Source: Candidatus Lachnoclostridium avicola (GTDB taxonomy: Bacteria > Bacillota > Clostridia > Lachnospirales > Lachnospiraceae). Taken from it: a stretch of DNA of 64,000 bases. The DNA is taken from positions 1-64,000 of the forward strand of contig DXFM01000008.1 in NCBI GenBank assembly GCA_019114465.1, given 5' to 3'. A program made the position numbers and the translations under genes. Positions 45,201 to 53,055 of the stretch are shown here, piece after piece. The notes beneath the pieces were generated by a model that made no database searches, was not told where the DNA came from, and saw only the letters and a list, made by a program, of their open reading frames with translations. Numbering within the stretch: position 1 is the first letter of the stretch; every line of letters starts with the position of its first letter.

Positions 45201-45344
45201 GAGGAGTTCGCCCAGGCGGTGGTGGATCTCTACGGAGATCCGAACCGGTGCCGCCTGATTTCCGGCGCCACCCAGGTGTATATGAGAGAGCATTTCAGCC
45301 TGGACGCGGTCTGGAACTGCGTGAAGGATGATTTTAAGAGATAA
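42234..45344 (+). CDS. Multidomain kinase-like + coiled-coil + GT2 + GT4 protein
   Basis: 1036 residues. Residues 1-~245 have protein/sugar-kinase marks: K34 in WVEKSAL, a hinge-like FAYLTGKTLAEVL (78-90), a catalytic-loop SNIDALLEN (D149, N154) and DYEW (166-169, in place of DFG/DxE). Residues ~246-325 are strongly charged and helical, a likely coiled coil. A GT2 domain begins at about 402 (PLVSIVIPVYNQIHY, FLNNDTQV) and a GT4-like domain occupies ~690-1036 (GGFGHPPNGD, GAGIKGKVLEAMYNG). It could extend a glycan and phosphorylate its end. It is coupled to the methyltransferase by overlap. Confidence 0.8.
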   Translation: MADVIYIKYNRTRKEEFQIKTEILEENGTKWVEKSALTEAGKAHIRSFRDKYEALKKQHVNIQAAEPQISEDGRTARFAYLTGKTLAEVLGENIGSGQAPVEAIREVLGKICQVYPEYLSPFVITDRLTEVFGPVPKFQDQAMAVSNIDALLENILVTEKGWYFLDYEWVYDFPVPLGFVKYRILFYFYRKYASLMEYAGPEEFLKEFGMDEELLEAYGDMETAFQSYVHGDNQDLYLLNYRKDYRPVEQLEEEHVELLEARKRLCHLNDVEFELGNATTELKKLKEVHRLTENHVGNLDVIIADLRRENGVMAQTIAVLNSHISIPYRIRRKLGTIFNKKFPKGTRKRKILSYCKNTVFHPVKYMKLYTSEDGRNRIHGDFEIGEEYFVHGMVHLPKEEHPLVSIVIPVYNQIHYTYACLQSIAEHTKDVPYEVIIADDVSTDATRELSRYVENAVIRRNKENQGFLGNCNQAAEAARGKYILFLNNDTQVTENWLSSLVNLIESDKTIGMVGSKLVYPDGRLQEAGGIIWSDGSGWNYGRMDDPDKPEYNYVKDVDYISGASIMLPVWLWKQIGGFDKRYAPAYCEDADLAFEVRKAGYRVVYQPLSKVIHFEGVSNGTDVNGTGLKRYQVENSRKLREKWAEEFKNQYENTGNPDPFRARERSRGKEIILVVDHYVPTFDKDAGSKCTYQYMKMFVEKGFVVKFLGDNYAHEEPYTTALEQMGIEVLYGETYRTGIWDWLEKHGKDIAFAYLNRPHIAVKYIDFIKEHTDIKVLYFGHDLHFLRETREYEITGDEEIKKSADYWRSVELSLMKKVDMAYYPSYVERDLIHDINPKIHVKDIPLYVYESFKENLDEKFEEKEGLLFVGGFGHPPNGDAVIWFVQEIFPKIRESLKVNFYIVGSKVTDEIKALEQPGNGVVVKGFVSDEELEELYRKCRIVVVPLRYGAGIKGKVLEAMYNGAVVVTTSIGAEGIKDSEKALTVRDDAEEFAQAVVDLYGDPNRCRLISGATQVYMREHFSLDAVWNCVKDDFKR

Positions 45345-45372
45345 AACTGCCGGAGAAAAAGGAGATCGATCA

Positions 45373-46158
45373 ATGATGACACATACATTTGCCGTCTGCG
45401 CCTACGGGGATTCCCCCTATCTGGAATCCTGTATCCGTTCTCTGGTCAGGCAGCCGGGGAATCCGGAGATCATCTGCTGTACCTCCACCCCCAGCCAATA
45501 CATTGAGGAGACGGCGTGGAAGTACGGAGTTCCCCTCCATGTGAGGGACGGGGAGAGCAATATCCAGGACGACTGGAATTTCGCTTATGAGACGGCGAAG
45601 GGAGATCTGGTGACCCTGGCCCATCAGGACGACATGTACCATAAGAATTATGAGACGGCTCTTCAGAAGCGGGCCGGGGAATATCCGGATATGACCGTGT
45701 TTTTCACCGATTATGCCACGGTGAAGGGCACCCGGCTCATGAACGGGAAGGGACTGGTGGAGTGGGTGAAAACCATTCTCCGCCTGCCTCTCATCAACCC
45801 GGACTGGAACGACAGGGAATGGCTGAAAAAGGCGGCCCTGATTTTCGGAAATCCCGTGTGCTGCCCTTCCTGCACTTACAATAAAAAGCTGCTGGGAGAG
45901 CCCCTGTTTCAGTCGGAATTTCAGTATGTGCTGGACTGGGACACCCTGTGGAGATTGGCGGGAGAGCGGGGAAGATTTGTCTGCGAGGAACGGCCCCTGA
46001 TGTATTACCGGGTTCACGACGGGGCTACCACGAAGCAGTGGATCGGCGACCACCGCCGGACCGAGGAGGAGCTGGCCATGTTCCGGAAGTTCTGGCCGGA
46101 GCCGGCGGTGCAGCTCATTGAGACATTTTACAGGAGAGCATACAGAGCCTATGACTGA
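45373..46158 (+). CDS. Family 2 glycosyltransferase
   Basis: About 261 residues from ATG at 45373, eight bases after AAGGAG; an earlier in-frame ATG overlaps the previous gene without a ribosome site. TFAVCAYGDSPYLESCIRSL starts a GT-A fold, and LAHQDDMYHKNY carries the acidic motif. The later VLDWDTLWRL and MYYRVHDGATT match a small GT2 subgroup. Its stop overlaps the next membrane-protein gene. Donor unknown. Confidence 0.83.
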   Translation: MMTHTFAVCAYGDSPYLESCIRSLVRQPGNPEIICCTSTPSQYIEETAWKYGVPLHVRDGESNIQDDWNFAYETAKGDLVTLAHQDDMYHKNYETALQKRAGEYPDMTVFFTDYATVKGTRLMNGKGLVEWVKTILRLPLINPDWNDREWLKKAALIFGNPVCCPSCTYNKKLLGEPLFQSEFQYVLDWDTLWRLAGERGRFVCEERPLMYYRVHDGATTKQWIGDHRRTEEELAMFRKFWPEPAVQLIETFYRRAYRAYD

Positions 46159-47521
46159 CAAGAAGCGGAGATGGATGTACGGGGTCGTTCCCCTGGCGGG
46201 GCTGGCCTTTATCCTCTGGTATATACTGGCCGCCACCTGCGACGCGGCCTATTCTGATTATATCCGGCAGATTTTATCCTATCTGCCGGATGTGTGGAAC
46301 CCGGAGAAATTTTTTGTGCCGGATATTCTGACCCGCATCCCCATCAATTTTCCGGTGCGGGCCTTTAACGTGTCCGTTCTGGGATTTTCCGTCACCTTTG
46401 ACCTGATTCTGGGGGGACTGGGACTGGGACTGGCGGGCTTTGTAGTGGGCGCTTACTGCCGGAAGAGACAGGTGGGGCCGGTGTGGTTTCTCCTGCTCAT
46501 GTTTCTGTTCTTCGGCCTGAACAAGTGGGAGATGCTGACAAATGGCACCGGCTGGGTCCATTTTCTGGCGTTCGCCTGCTTTTACTACCACTATCTGGTG
46601 CTGGACCGGGTGGAGTCGGGGGAGGGAAAACGGGGCGACGAGCTGCGCCTTCGGGTGCTTCCTTTTGTGATCACGCTCTGCATCGCAGGCCCCTACTGCG
46701 CCGTGTATTCCGGCGTCCTGTTTCTGGCCTGCGGCTTTCTGGCGGCGGTGAACTATAAAAAAACGGGACGGTGGGACAGCAGGTACGGATGGCGTGCCCT
46801 CTGCGTTCTTGTTCCCCTTCTGCTTTACATGGTGAGCAATTCCATGGCGGTGTACGAGCACACCGGGGCCTACACCGGCCCCATGCTCCCTGTGCTTCTG
46901 GAGCAGCCCGGCATGTTTGTGAAGTTCTTCATCAAGTCCTTCGGGGGAATGGTGATGGAGAAGGAAACCCTGGAGTTTGGAGTGAACATGGGATATTTCC
47001 CCTACGCTCTGGTTTATCTTATGGGCGGGGCGGTGATGGCTGCCTACCTGATTGCCCTGTGGCTGAACCTGAAGTACCGCCTCTATGAGCGGACGATTTT
47101 TCCGTTGATCCTGATTGCGGCGGGAGGGATGAACCACGTGCTGATTCTTCTGTCCCGGTGGATCTTTCTGCGGGACGACTACGGCATGAGCGCCAGATAC
47201 GCTCTGCAGTTTCAGGTGGGAATTCTGGGAATCATTCTCACCTGTGCCCTTTTGTGGAAGGAGATCCGCAGCAGGGCCCTGAAGGTTCTGGTGGTCTGCT
47301 GGTGTGTGATGATGACTGCGGGAAACGGATTTACGGATTACAGGGAACTGAAAACAGCCCCCGGCCGGAAAGCCTGGGGGGAGACGGTGAAAGAGATGGC
47401 AGGCCATCTGGAGGATTACACCGATGAGGAGCTGGTGTACCAGTTCCAGTACGGCAGCGCGGACAAGATCCGCCAGGCCATGAAGATTCTGGAAGACAAT
47501 CATTTAAATATGTACCGGTAG
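46151..47521 (+). CDS. Polytopic membrane protein, GT-C/GtrII-like
   Basis: About 456 residues from ATG at 46151, inside the end of the previous gene. Eleven or so hydrophobic helices, a first extracytoplasmic loop with acidic and aromatic residues (CDAAYSDYIRQIL) and a soluble-like C-terminal tail. The layout fits membrane glycosyltransferases that use polyprenyl-phosphate sugars, and a GtrB-like enzyme is encoded at 51.7 kb. An O-antigen polymerase (Wzy) is the main alternative. I recognise no precise family. Confidence 0.65.
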   Translation: MTDKKRRWMYGVVPLAGLAFILWYILAATCDAAYSDYIRQILSYLPDVWNPEKFFVPDILTRIPINFPVRAFNVSVLGFSVTFDLILGGLGLGLAGFVVGAYCRKRQVGPVWFLLLMFLFFGLNKWEMLTNGTGWVHFLAFACFYYHYLVLDRVESGEGKRGDELRLRVLPFVITLCIAGPYCAVYSGVLFLACGFLAAVNYKKTGRWDSRYGWRALCVLVPLLLYMVSNSMAVYEHTGAYTGPMLPVLLEQPGMFVKFFIKSFGGMVMEKETLEFGVNMGYFPYALVYLMGGAVMAAYLIALWLNLKYRLYERTIFPLILIAAGGMNHVLILLSRWIFLRDDYGMSARYALQFQVGILGIILTCALLWKEIRSRALKVLVVCWCVMMTAGNGFTDYRELKTAPGRKAWGETVKEMAGHLEDYTDEELVYQFQYGSADKIRQAMKILEDNHLNMYR

Positions 47522-47575
47522 AAATGCGCCGGTGAAAAACGGAGACCATCCATACGGAGAGAGGAGAACAGACAG

Positions 47576-48352
47576 ATGAAGGTAGTAATACTGGCCGGCG
47601 GCTTTGGGACGCGGATCAGCGAGGAGAGTCATTTAAAGCCGAAGCCCATGGTGGAAATCGGGGAGAAACCTATTCTGTGGCACATTATGAAGTACTATTC
47701 CGCTTACGGATTTCACGATTTTATCATCTGCTGCGGATACAAGCAGCATGTGATCAAAGAGTGGTTTGCGGACTATTATCTTCACAACAGCGACGTGACC
47801 TTCGACCTGGCAAGCAACAAAATGGAGGTTCACAACAACTATTCAGAGCCCTGGCGGGTGACCCTGGTGGATACCGGGCTGAACACCATGACCGGGGGAC
47901 GGATCAAGCGGATCGAACCCTATGTGAAGGGGGAGACCTTCATGATGACCTACGGGGACGGGGTGTGCAACGTGGATCTGGACGCTCTGGTGAAATTCCA
48001 TAAAAGCCACGGAAAGACGGCTACCATCACCACGGTGAACATCGGCCAGGTGAAGGGAGTGCTGGACATTGACCAGGACAACAACATCACCTCTTTCCGG
48101 GAAAAGGATGACAGCGACGGAAGCCTGATCAACGGCGGATTTATGGTGCTGAATCCGGAGATTTTCCAGTACCTGGACGGGGATGAGACGGTGTTTGAGA
48201 AAGAGCCCATGCAGAGGCTGGCGGCAGAGGGACAGCTGAAATCCTTCTATCACGACGGCTTCTGGCAGTGCATGGACACCCAGCGGGAGATGAAGAAGCT
48301 GGAAGAGCTGTGGCAGAGCGGGAAGGCTCCGTGGAAGATCTGGGATAAATAG
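47576..48352 (+). CDS. rfbF: Glucose-1-phosphate cytidylyltransferase
   Basis: 258 residues. VVILAGGFGTRISEESHLKPKPM and EIGEKPILWHIMKYYSAYG, then TYGDGVCNVDL, are diagnostic of RfbF. It makes CDP-glucose from CTP and glucose-1-phosphate, first step to CDP-3,6-dideoxyhexoses. GAGAGGAG precedes the ATG. It heads the rfbFGH run (12-base gap to rfbG). Confidence 0.95.
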   Translation: MKVVILAGGFGTRISEESHLKPKPMVEIGEKPILWHIMKYYSAYGFHDFIICCGYKQHVIKEWFADYYLHNSDVTFDLASNKMEVHNNYSEPWRVTLVDTGLNTMTGGRIKRIEPYVKGETFMMTYGDGVCNVDLDALVKFHKSHGKTATITTVNIGQVKGVLDIDQDNNITSFREKDDSDGSLINGGFMVLNPEIFQYLDGDETVFEKEPMQRLAAEGQLKSFYHDGFWQCMDTQREMKKLEELWQSGKAPWKIWDK

Positions 48353-48364
48353 GAGGAAAGAACG

Positions 48365-49420
48365 GTGGATTTTAAGGAACTGGAAGCGTTTTACAGAGGA
48401 AAACGGGTGCTGGTGACCGGGCACACGGGATTTAAGGGAACATGGCTGTGCCGGATCCTGACCCTGGCGGGGGCTCAGGTGACGGGGTATGCCCTGGATC
48501 CGCCCACCAGCCCCAGTATGTTTGACCAGACGGGCCTGGGAGAGACCATCCGCTCCGTGATCGGGGACATCCGGGATCTGGCAAAGCTGCGGGAGACCTT
48601 CGACCAGACCCGGCCGGAGGTGGTGTTCCACCTGGCGGCTCAGCCCATTGTGCGGGATTCCTACAAGGATCCGGTGTACACCTATGAGACCAACGTGATG
48701 GGGACGGTGAACGTGCTGGAGTGCGTCCGTCTCACCGGTTCTGTGAAATCCTTCCTCAACGTGACTACCGATAAGGTGTACGACAACCGGGAGTGGGAGT
48801 ACGGCTACCGGGAGACCGATCCTCTGGACGGCTACGATCCCTACTCCAACAGCAAGTCCTGCTCGGAGCTGGTGACCCACAGCTACAAGAAATCCTTCTT
48901 CCAGGGCGGCCGCTGCGCCGTGTCCACCTGCCGGGCCGGCAATGTGATCGGCGGCGGGGACTACGCCAACGACCGGATCATTCCGGACTGCGTCCGGGCA
49001 GCCCAGGGAGGCAGAGATATCATTGTGCGCAACCCCTACTCCACCAGGCCTTACCAGCACGTGCTGGAACCCCTGGCGGTGTATCTGGAGATCGCGGCGA
49101 AACAGTATGAGGACCGGAAATACGAGGGATATTATAATGTGGGACCGGATGACTGCGACTGCGTGACCACGGGAGAGCTGGCGGATCTGTTCTGCGCCTC
49201 CTGGGGCGGCGCCAAGTGGGTCAACGTCCACGACGGGGGTCCCCACGAGGCCAGCTTTCTGAAGCTGGATTGTTCCCGGATTAAGGCCGTATTCGGCTGG
49301 CGTCCCAGACTTCACGTCTCCCAGGCGGTGGACATGACGGTGGAGTGGACCAAGGCCGCAGCGGCCGGCGAACATCCGATGTCCGTCACCGACCGCCAGA
49401 TCCGGGAGTTCTTCAAGTAG
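48365..49420 (+). CDS. rfbG: CDP-glucose 4,6-dehydratase
   Basis: 351 residues from a GTG start eight bases after AGGAGG. VLVTGHTGFKGTWLCRILT is the nucleotide-binding start, DKVYDN and DPYSNSKSCSEL contain the SDR Tyr/Ser-Lys region, and SRPYQHVLEP-like (here TRPYQHVLEP) is typical of RfbG. It converts CDP-glucose to CDP-4-keto-6-deoxyglucose. Normal length, part of the rfbFGH unit. Confidence 0.95.
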   Translation: MDFKELEAFYRGKRVLVTGHTGFKGTWLCRILTLAGAQVTGYALDPPTSPSMFDQTGLGETIRSVIGDIRDLAKLRETFDQTRPEVVFHLAAQPIVRDSYKDPVYTYETNVMGTVNVLECVRLTGSVKSFLNVTTDKVYDNREWEYGYRETDPLDGYDPYSNSKSCSELVTHSYKKSFFQGGRCAVSTCRAGNVIGGGDYANDRIIPDCVRAAQGGRDIIVRNPYSTRPYQHVLEPLAVYLEIAAKQYEDRKYEGYYNVGPDDCDCVTTGELADLFCASWGGAKWVNVHDGGPHEASFLKLDCSRIKAVFGWRPRLHVSQAVDMTVEWTKAAAAGEHPMSVTDRQIREFFK

Positions 49421-49504
49421 ATCCGGAGATGTTCAGGGGAATGCCCATGGAAGCCGGGACGGCGGCGGTCTATGGGAAAGATAGGAAAGGAGCAGCAGAC
49501 AAGT

Positions 49505-50845
49505 ATGTTTGAGCATATGACAGAGCAGGAGGCCAGAGACCAGATCCTGGAGATGACGGCGGCCTACTGCAGGGAATACCACAATAAGAAAAAGCCGTTT
49601 GAGCCTGGAGACCGGATCTCCTACGCATCCCGGGTGTACGACGAGAAGGAGATGGTGAACCTGGTGGACAGCGCCCTGGAGTTCTGGCTGACAGCCGGGC
49701 GCTATACCGATGAGTTTGAGCGGAAACTGGGAGAGTACCTGGGCGTGAGGTACTGCTCCCTGGTAAATTCCGGCTCCTCCGCCAATCTTCTGGCCTTTAT
49801 GGCCCTCACCTCCCCTCTGCTGGGAGACCGGAGAGTGTTTAAGGGGGACGAGGTGATCACCGTGGCGGCGGGATTTCCCACCACGGTGACCCCCATGCTC
49901 CAGTACGGGGCGGTGCCCGTGTTTGTGGATGTGACCATCCCCCAGTACAACATAGACGTGACCATGCTGGAGGCGGCCCGGTCGGAAAAGACCAAGGCGG
50001 TGATGGTGGCCCACACCCTGGGAAACCCCTTTGACTTAAAGGCGGTAAAGGAATTCTGCGGCAAATACGGTCTCTGGCTGGTGGAGGACAACTGCGACGC
50101 TCTGGGAAGCCGGTACGAGATAGACGGGGAGATGAAATTTACCGGAACGGTGGGTGACATCGGCACGTCCAGCTTCTACCCGCCCCACCACATGACCATG
50201 GGAGAGGGGGGCGCGGTTTACACCGACAATCCCCTGTTGAACAAGATCATCCGTTCCTTGAGAGACTGGGGGCGGGACTGCGTCTGTCCGTCCGGCAGGG
50301 ACAATCTGTGCGGCCACCGGTTTGACCGGCAGTACGGGGAGCTTCCTCTGGGATACGATCACAAGTATGTGTACTCCCACTTCGGCTACAATCTGAAAGC
50401 GACGGACATGCAGGCGGCCATCGGCTGCGCCCAGCTGGACAAATTCCCCGGCTTTGTGGAGAGGAGAAAGCACAATTTTGCCAGACTGAGAGAAAAGCTG
50501 GCGGGAACGGAGGAGAAGCTGATTCTTCCCGAAGCCTGTCCTGGATCTGATCCCAGCTGGTTTGGCTTCCTCATTACCTGCAGGGAAGGCGTGGACCGGA
50601 ACCAGGTGGTGCAGTTTGTGGAGAGCAGAGGCGTTCAGACCAGAATGCTCTTTGCCGGCAATTTAATCAAGCACCCCTGCTTTGACGAGATGCGGGCGTC
50701 CAAGACGGGATACCGTGTGGTGGGAGATCTGACCAACACGGACCGGATCATGAGCGATACCTTCTGGGTGGGCGTCTACCCGGGCATGACCGACGAGATG
50801 ATCGATTATATGGCAGCGACAATCCGGGAAGCCATCGGAGAGTGA
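49505..50845 (+). CDS. rfbH: CDP-6-deoxy-L-threo-D-glycero-4-hexulose-3-dehydrase (E1)
   Basis: About 446 residues from ATG at 49505, downstream of AAAGGAG; an ATG 11 codons earlier lacks a ribosome site. It is a DegT/AHBA-fold enzyme in which the PLP lysine is replaced by histidine (His228 in FYPPHHMTMGEGG), the hallmark of E1. The CxCx7C cluster (C259, C261, C269) with C197 upstream fits the [2Fe-2S] ligands of this pyridoxamine-phosphate enzyme. It removes the C3 hydroxyl. The reductase partner and the final epimerase/reductase are not in the window. Confidence 0.95.
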   Translation: MFEHMTEQEARDQILEMTAAYCREYHNKKKPFEPGDRISYASRVYDEKEMVNLVDSALEFWLTAGRYTDEFERKLGEYLGVRYCSLVNSGSSANLLAFMALTSPLLGDRRVFKGDEVITVAAGFPTTVTPMLQYGAVPVFVDVTIPQYNIDVTMLEAARSEKTKAVMVAHTLGNPFDLKAVKEFCGKYGLWLVEDNCDALGSRYEIDGEMKFTGTVGDIGTSSFYPPHHMTMGEGGAVYTDNPLLNKIIRSLRDWGRDCVCPSGRDNLCGHRFDRQYGELPLGYDHKYVYSHFGYNLKATDMQAAIGCAQLDKFPGFVERRKHNFARLREKLAGTEEKLILPEACPGSDPSWFGFLITCREGVDRNQVVQFVESRGVQTRMLFAGNLIKHPCFDEMRASKTGYRVVGDLTNTDRIMSDTFWVGVYPGMTDEMIDYMAATIREAIGE

Positions 50846-50872
50846 CGGCTTTCGGGAGACAGGAGGAGACAG

Positions 50873-51712
50873 ATGGAAGGATACGGGCTGGAAAAGGTTC
50901 ATGAGGCGAATCTGAAGATCCTGGACGAGGTGGACCGGATCTGTAAGAAATACCGGATCCGCTACATGCTGGATGCGGGAACCCTGCTGGGGGCTGTGCG
51001 CCATAAGGGATTTATCCCCTGGGATGACGACGTGGACATTATTTTTACTAGGAGCCAGTACGAGGCGTTCATGAAGGTGGCGGCCAGAGAGCTGCCGGAC
51101 ACCATGGAGGTGATGGACTACCGGACTCTGCACGGGGGAAAGGGATTTTACGATTTCACCTCCCGGATTCTCTACCTTCCCAGCAAGAAGCATGAGAACG
51201 GGCCGGAGATGGAGTTTTACGGCGGAAAATTAAACCATCTCTGGGTGGATCTGTTCGTGCTGGACGAGCTGCCGGACAGCGGGTGGGCGGCCTCGGCGGT
51301 CCGACTCTTTCAGACCCTGCTCTACGGCCTGGCCATGGGACACCGGTACCACCTGGATTTTTCTAAATATCAGGGGAAGGAGCTGGCGGCGGTGAAATTT
51401 CTCTCCGCCGTGGGAAAATGTCTTCCCATGAAAGGGATCTTTGCCCTGCAGCGGCGCTTTTCCCTGCTGTTTGACAGCGGAAAGCACGGGAAGCTTTACG
51501 CCAGCAATTACCAGCCGGATTTTCTCTATGTGACCTGGGAAAAAGCCTGGGCGGAGAAAACCTCCCAGGTGGAATTTGAGGGGCGCTCCCTCATGGCCCC
51601 GGCGGATCCGGACGGAGTGCTGAGGATGCTGTATGGAAACTACATGAAACTGCCGCCAGAGGAGCAGAGAGTTCCCTCCCACTCCAGCATGGCGATCCAG
51701 ATTTACAGGTGA
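50873..51712 (+). CDS. Second LicD-family phosphotransferase
   Basis: 279 residues. YRIRYMLDAGTLLGAVRHKGFIP followed by WDDDVDIIFTR matches the LicD metal-binding core and the homologue at 8.5 kb, though the two are only moderately similar overall. It should add a phospho-alcohol from a CDP donor to a glycan. AGGAGG precedes the ATG, and it shares its end with the start of the next gene. Confidence 0.9.
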   Translation: MEGYGLEKVHEANLKILDEVDRICKKYRIRYMLDAGTLLGAVRHKGFIPWDDDVDIIFTRSQYEAFMKVAARELPDTMEVMDYRTLHGGKGFYDFTSRILYLPSKKHENGPEMEFYGGKLNHLWVDLFVLDELPDSGWAASAVRLFQTLLYGLAMGHRYHLDFSKYQGKELAAVKFLSAVGKCLPMKGIFALQRRFSLLFDSGKHGKLYASNYQPDFLYVTWEKAWAEKTSQVEFEGRSLMAPADPDGVLRMLYGNYMKLPPEEQRVPSHSSMAIQIYR

Positions 51713-51717
51713 CGGCG

Positions 51718-52662
51718 ATGAAGACAGTGACAGTGGTGGTGTCTGTCTACAATGAGGAGCAGGCCCTCCCCCAATTTTTTGAAGCAGTAAAAACAGTATT
51801 GGACCAGGCGGTCTGGGATTACGAGCTGCTGTTTGTCAACGACGGGAGCACGGACGGAAGCCTGGAGCTTTTAGAGCGGATGGCGGCGTCCGACGGCCGG
51901 GTGAAGCTGGTGTCCTTTTCCAGGAATTTCGGCCATGAGGCGGCCATGATCGCCGGGCTGGACTACAGCAGCGGGGATCTGGTGATCTGCATGGACGCGG
52001 ACCTGCAGCATCCGCCGGAATGTATCCCCAGGATTCTGGCGGCGGCGGAGGAAGGCTGCGACGTGATCACCATGGTGCGCACCAGAAACCGGTCGGCAGG
52101 CTTTATCAAGGAGCTGGCTTCCGCCGGGTTTTACCGGCTGATCAACGCCCTGTCGGACGTGCAGTTTGAGGCCAACGCCTCCGACTTTTTTGCGGTGAGC
52201 CGCAGGGCGGTGGAAGTGCTGAAGGGCAGCTACCGGGAAAAGGTCCGCTTTCTCAGAGGCTACGTCCAGAACCTGGGATTTAAGCGGGCGAAGCTGGAGT
52301 ATGAGGCCGGGATCCGGGTGGCCGGGGAGAGCAAGTACAGCTTAAGGAAGCTGTTCTCCTTTGCGGTGAATACCATTCTCTGCTTTTCCAACCTGCCTCT
52401 GCGGCTGGGAATCTACGCCGGCATACTCACCGGCGGTCTGGGATTTCTGGTGATGCTCTACACCATCTGGACCTGGGTGCGGGTGGGCACTCCGGACGGA
52501 TATGCTACCATCGTGGTGCTGATCTGCTTTATGTTTGCGGTGCTGTTTCTCATCGTGGGAATCATGGGGGAGTACATCGCCATCCTGTTTGCGGAGATGA
52601 AGGACAGGCCCATATACATTGTGGAGAGAACAGAAAATATTAGCCAAAGACGGGCCACGTAA
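51718..52662 (+). CDS. GtrB/ArnC-like polyprenyl-phosphate glycosyltransferase
   Basis: About 314 residues from ATG at 51718, six bases after AGGTG; a GTG at 51709 is possible. VTVVVSVYNEEQALPQFF, FVNDGSTDGSLELL, FSRNFGHEAAMIAGLDYS and MDADLQHPPE are the GT2 motifs of undecaprenyl-phosphate glucosyl/arabinosyl transferases. Two C-terminal membrane helices follow at about residues 230-290. It loads a sugar on undecaprenyl phosphate for a GT-C enzyme, possibly the 46.2-kb protein. It is the last gene of the polysaccharide locus. Confidence 0.9.
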   Translation: MKTVTVVVSVYNEEQALPQFFEAVKTVLDQAVWDYELLFVNDGSTDGSLELLERMAASDGRVKLVSFSRNFGHEAAMIAGLDYSSGDLVICMDADLQHPPECIPRILAAAEEGCDVITMVRTRNRSAGFIKELASAGFYRLINALSDVQFEANASDFFAVSRRAVEVLKGSYREKVRFLRGYVQNLGFKRAKLEYEAGIRVAGESKYSLRKLFSFAVNTILCFSNLPLRLGIYAGILTGGLGFLVMLYTIWTWVRVGTPDGYATIVVLICFMFAVLFLIVGIMGEYIAILFAEMKDRPIYIVERTENISQRRAT

Positions 52663-52704
52663 TTTATTCCCCATTCGACAAAACAAGCAACAAATCGACC
52701 TTAT

Positions 52705-52732
52705 TTGCCGTCTTTTTTTACTAAACTATAGT
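52705..52732 (+). promoter_or_regulatory. Promoter and palindrome before the small XRE gene
   Basis: TTGCCG (52705-52710), a 16-base spacer and TATAGT (52727-52732). The perfect palindrome ACTATAGT (52725-52732) covers the -10, consistent with self-repression. Confidence 0.55.
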
Positions 52733-52752
52733 GGTAAAAGGAGATGAGAGCA

Positions 52753-52992
52753 ATGAGGGTTTGCGAAGCCACAAGAGAACGCATCAGGGAACTGTGTGAA
52801 GAGAAAAGAATGACGGAATACATGCTGATCTACAAGGCGGGAATGCCGCCGTCCACGGTGAAGAGCATTATCAGCGGGAGAAGCAAGAATCCGGGCATTA
52901 TCAATATAAAGCGGATTACAGAGGGATTGGGAATTTCACTGAGAGAGTTTTATGACTCTGAAATGTTTGAGGATCTGGAACAGGAAGATTAA
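52753..52992 (+). CDS. Small XRE-family regulator
   Basis: 79 residues from ATG at 52753, nine bases after AAGGAG; an ATG at 52744 touches the ribosome site. The whole protein is one helix-turn-helix domain: IRELCEEKRMTEYMLIYKAGMPPSTVKSIISG and IINIKRITEGLGISLREFY. It has no sensor domain. It stands alone between the glycan locus and the BCCT gene with its own promoter and a strong terminator. Confidence 0.88.
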   Translation: MRVCEATRERIRELCEEKRMTEYMLIYKAGMPPSTVKSIISGRSKNPGIINIKRITEGLGISLREFYDSEMFEDLEQED

Positions 52993-53007
52993 CTATATCT
53001 GATGCGT

Positions 53008-53052
53008 CAGGGGAAGCCGGAATTCGGTTGGAAGGAATTCCGGCTTCCCCTG
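53008..53052. terminator. Bidirectional terminator between the XRE and BCCT genes
   Basis: A perfect 18-bp inverted repeat (CAGGGGAAGCCGGAATTC at 53008-53025, complement at 53035-53052) with a 9-base loop between convergent genes. Confidence 0.88.
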
Positions 53053-53055
53053 TTT

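Noticed and set aside
43749..45293. Minus-strand open frame (514 codons) opposite the kinase-GT2-GT4 gene
   Set aside because: Antisense artefact of GC-rich codon use; no family features or start signals.
47843..49375. Long minus-strand open frame (510 codons) across rfbF and rfbG
   Set aside because: It lies opposite two certain genes, has no ribosome site, and its translation is rich in His/Pro/Gly/Val with no recognisable domain. High GC content keeps such antisense frames open.
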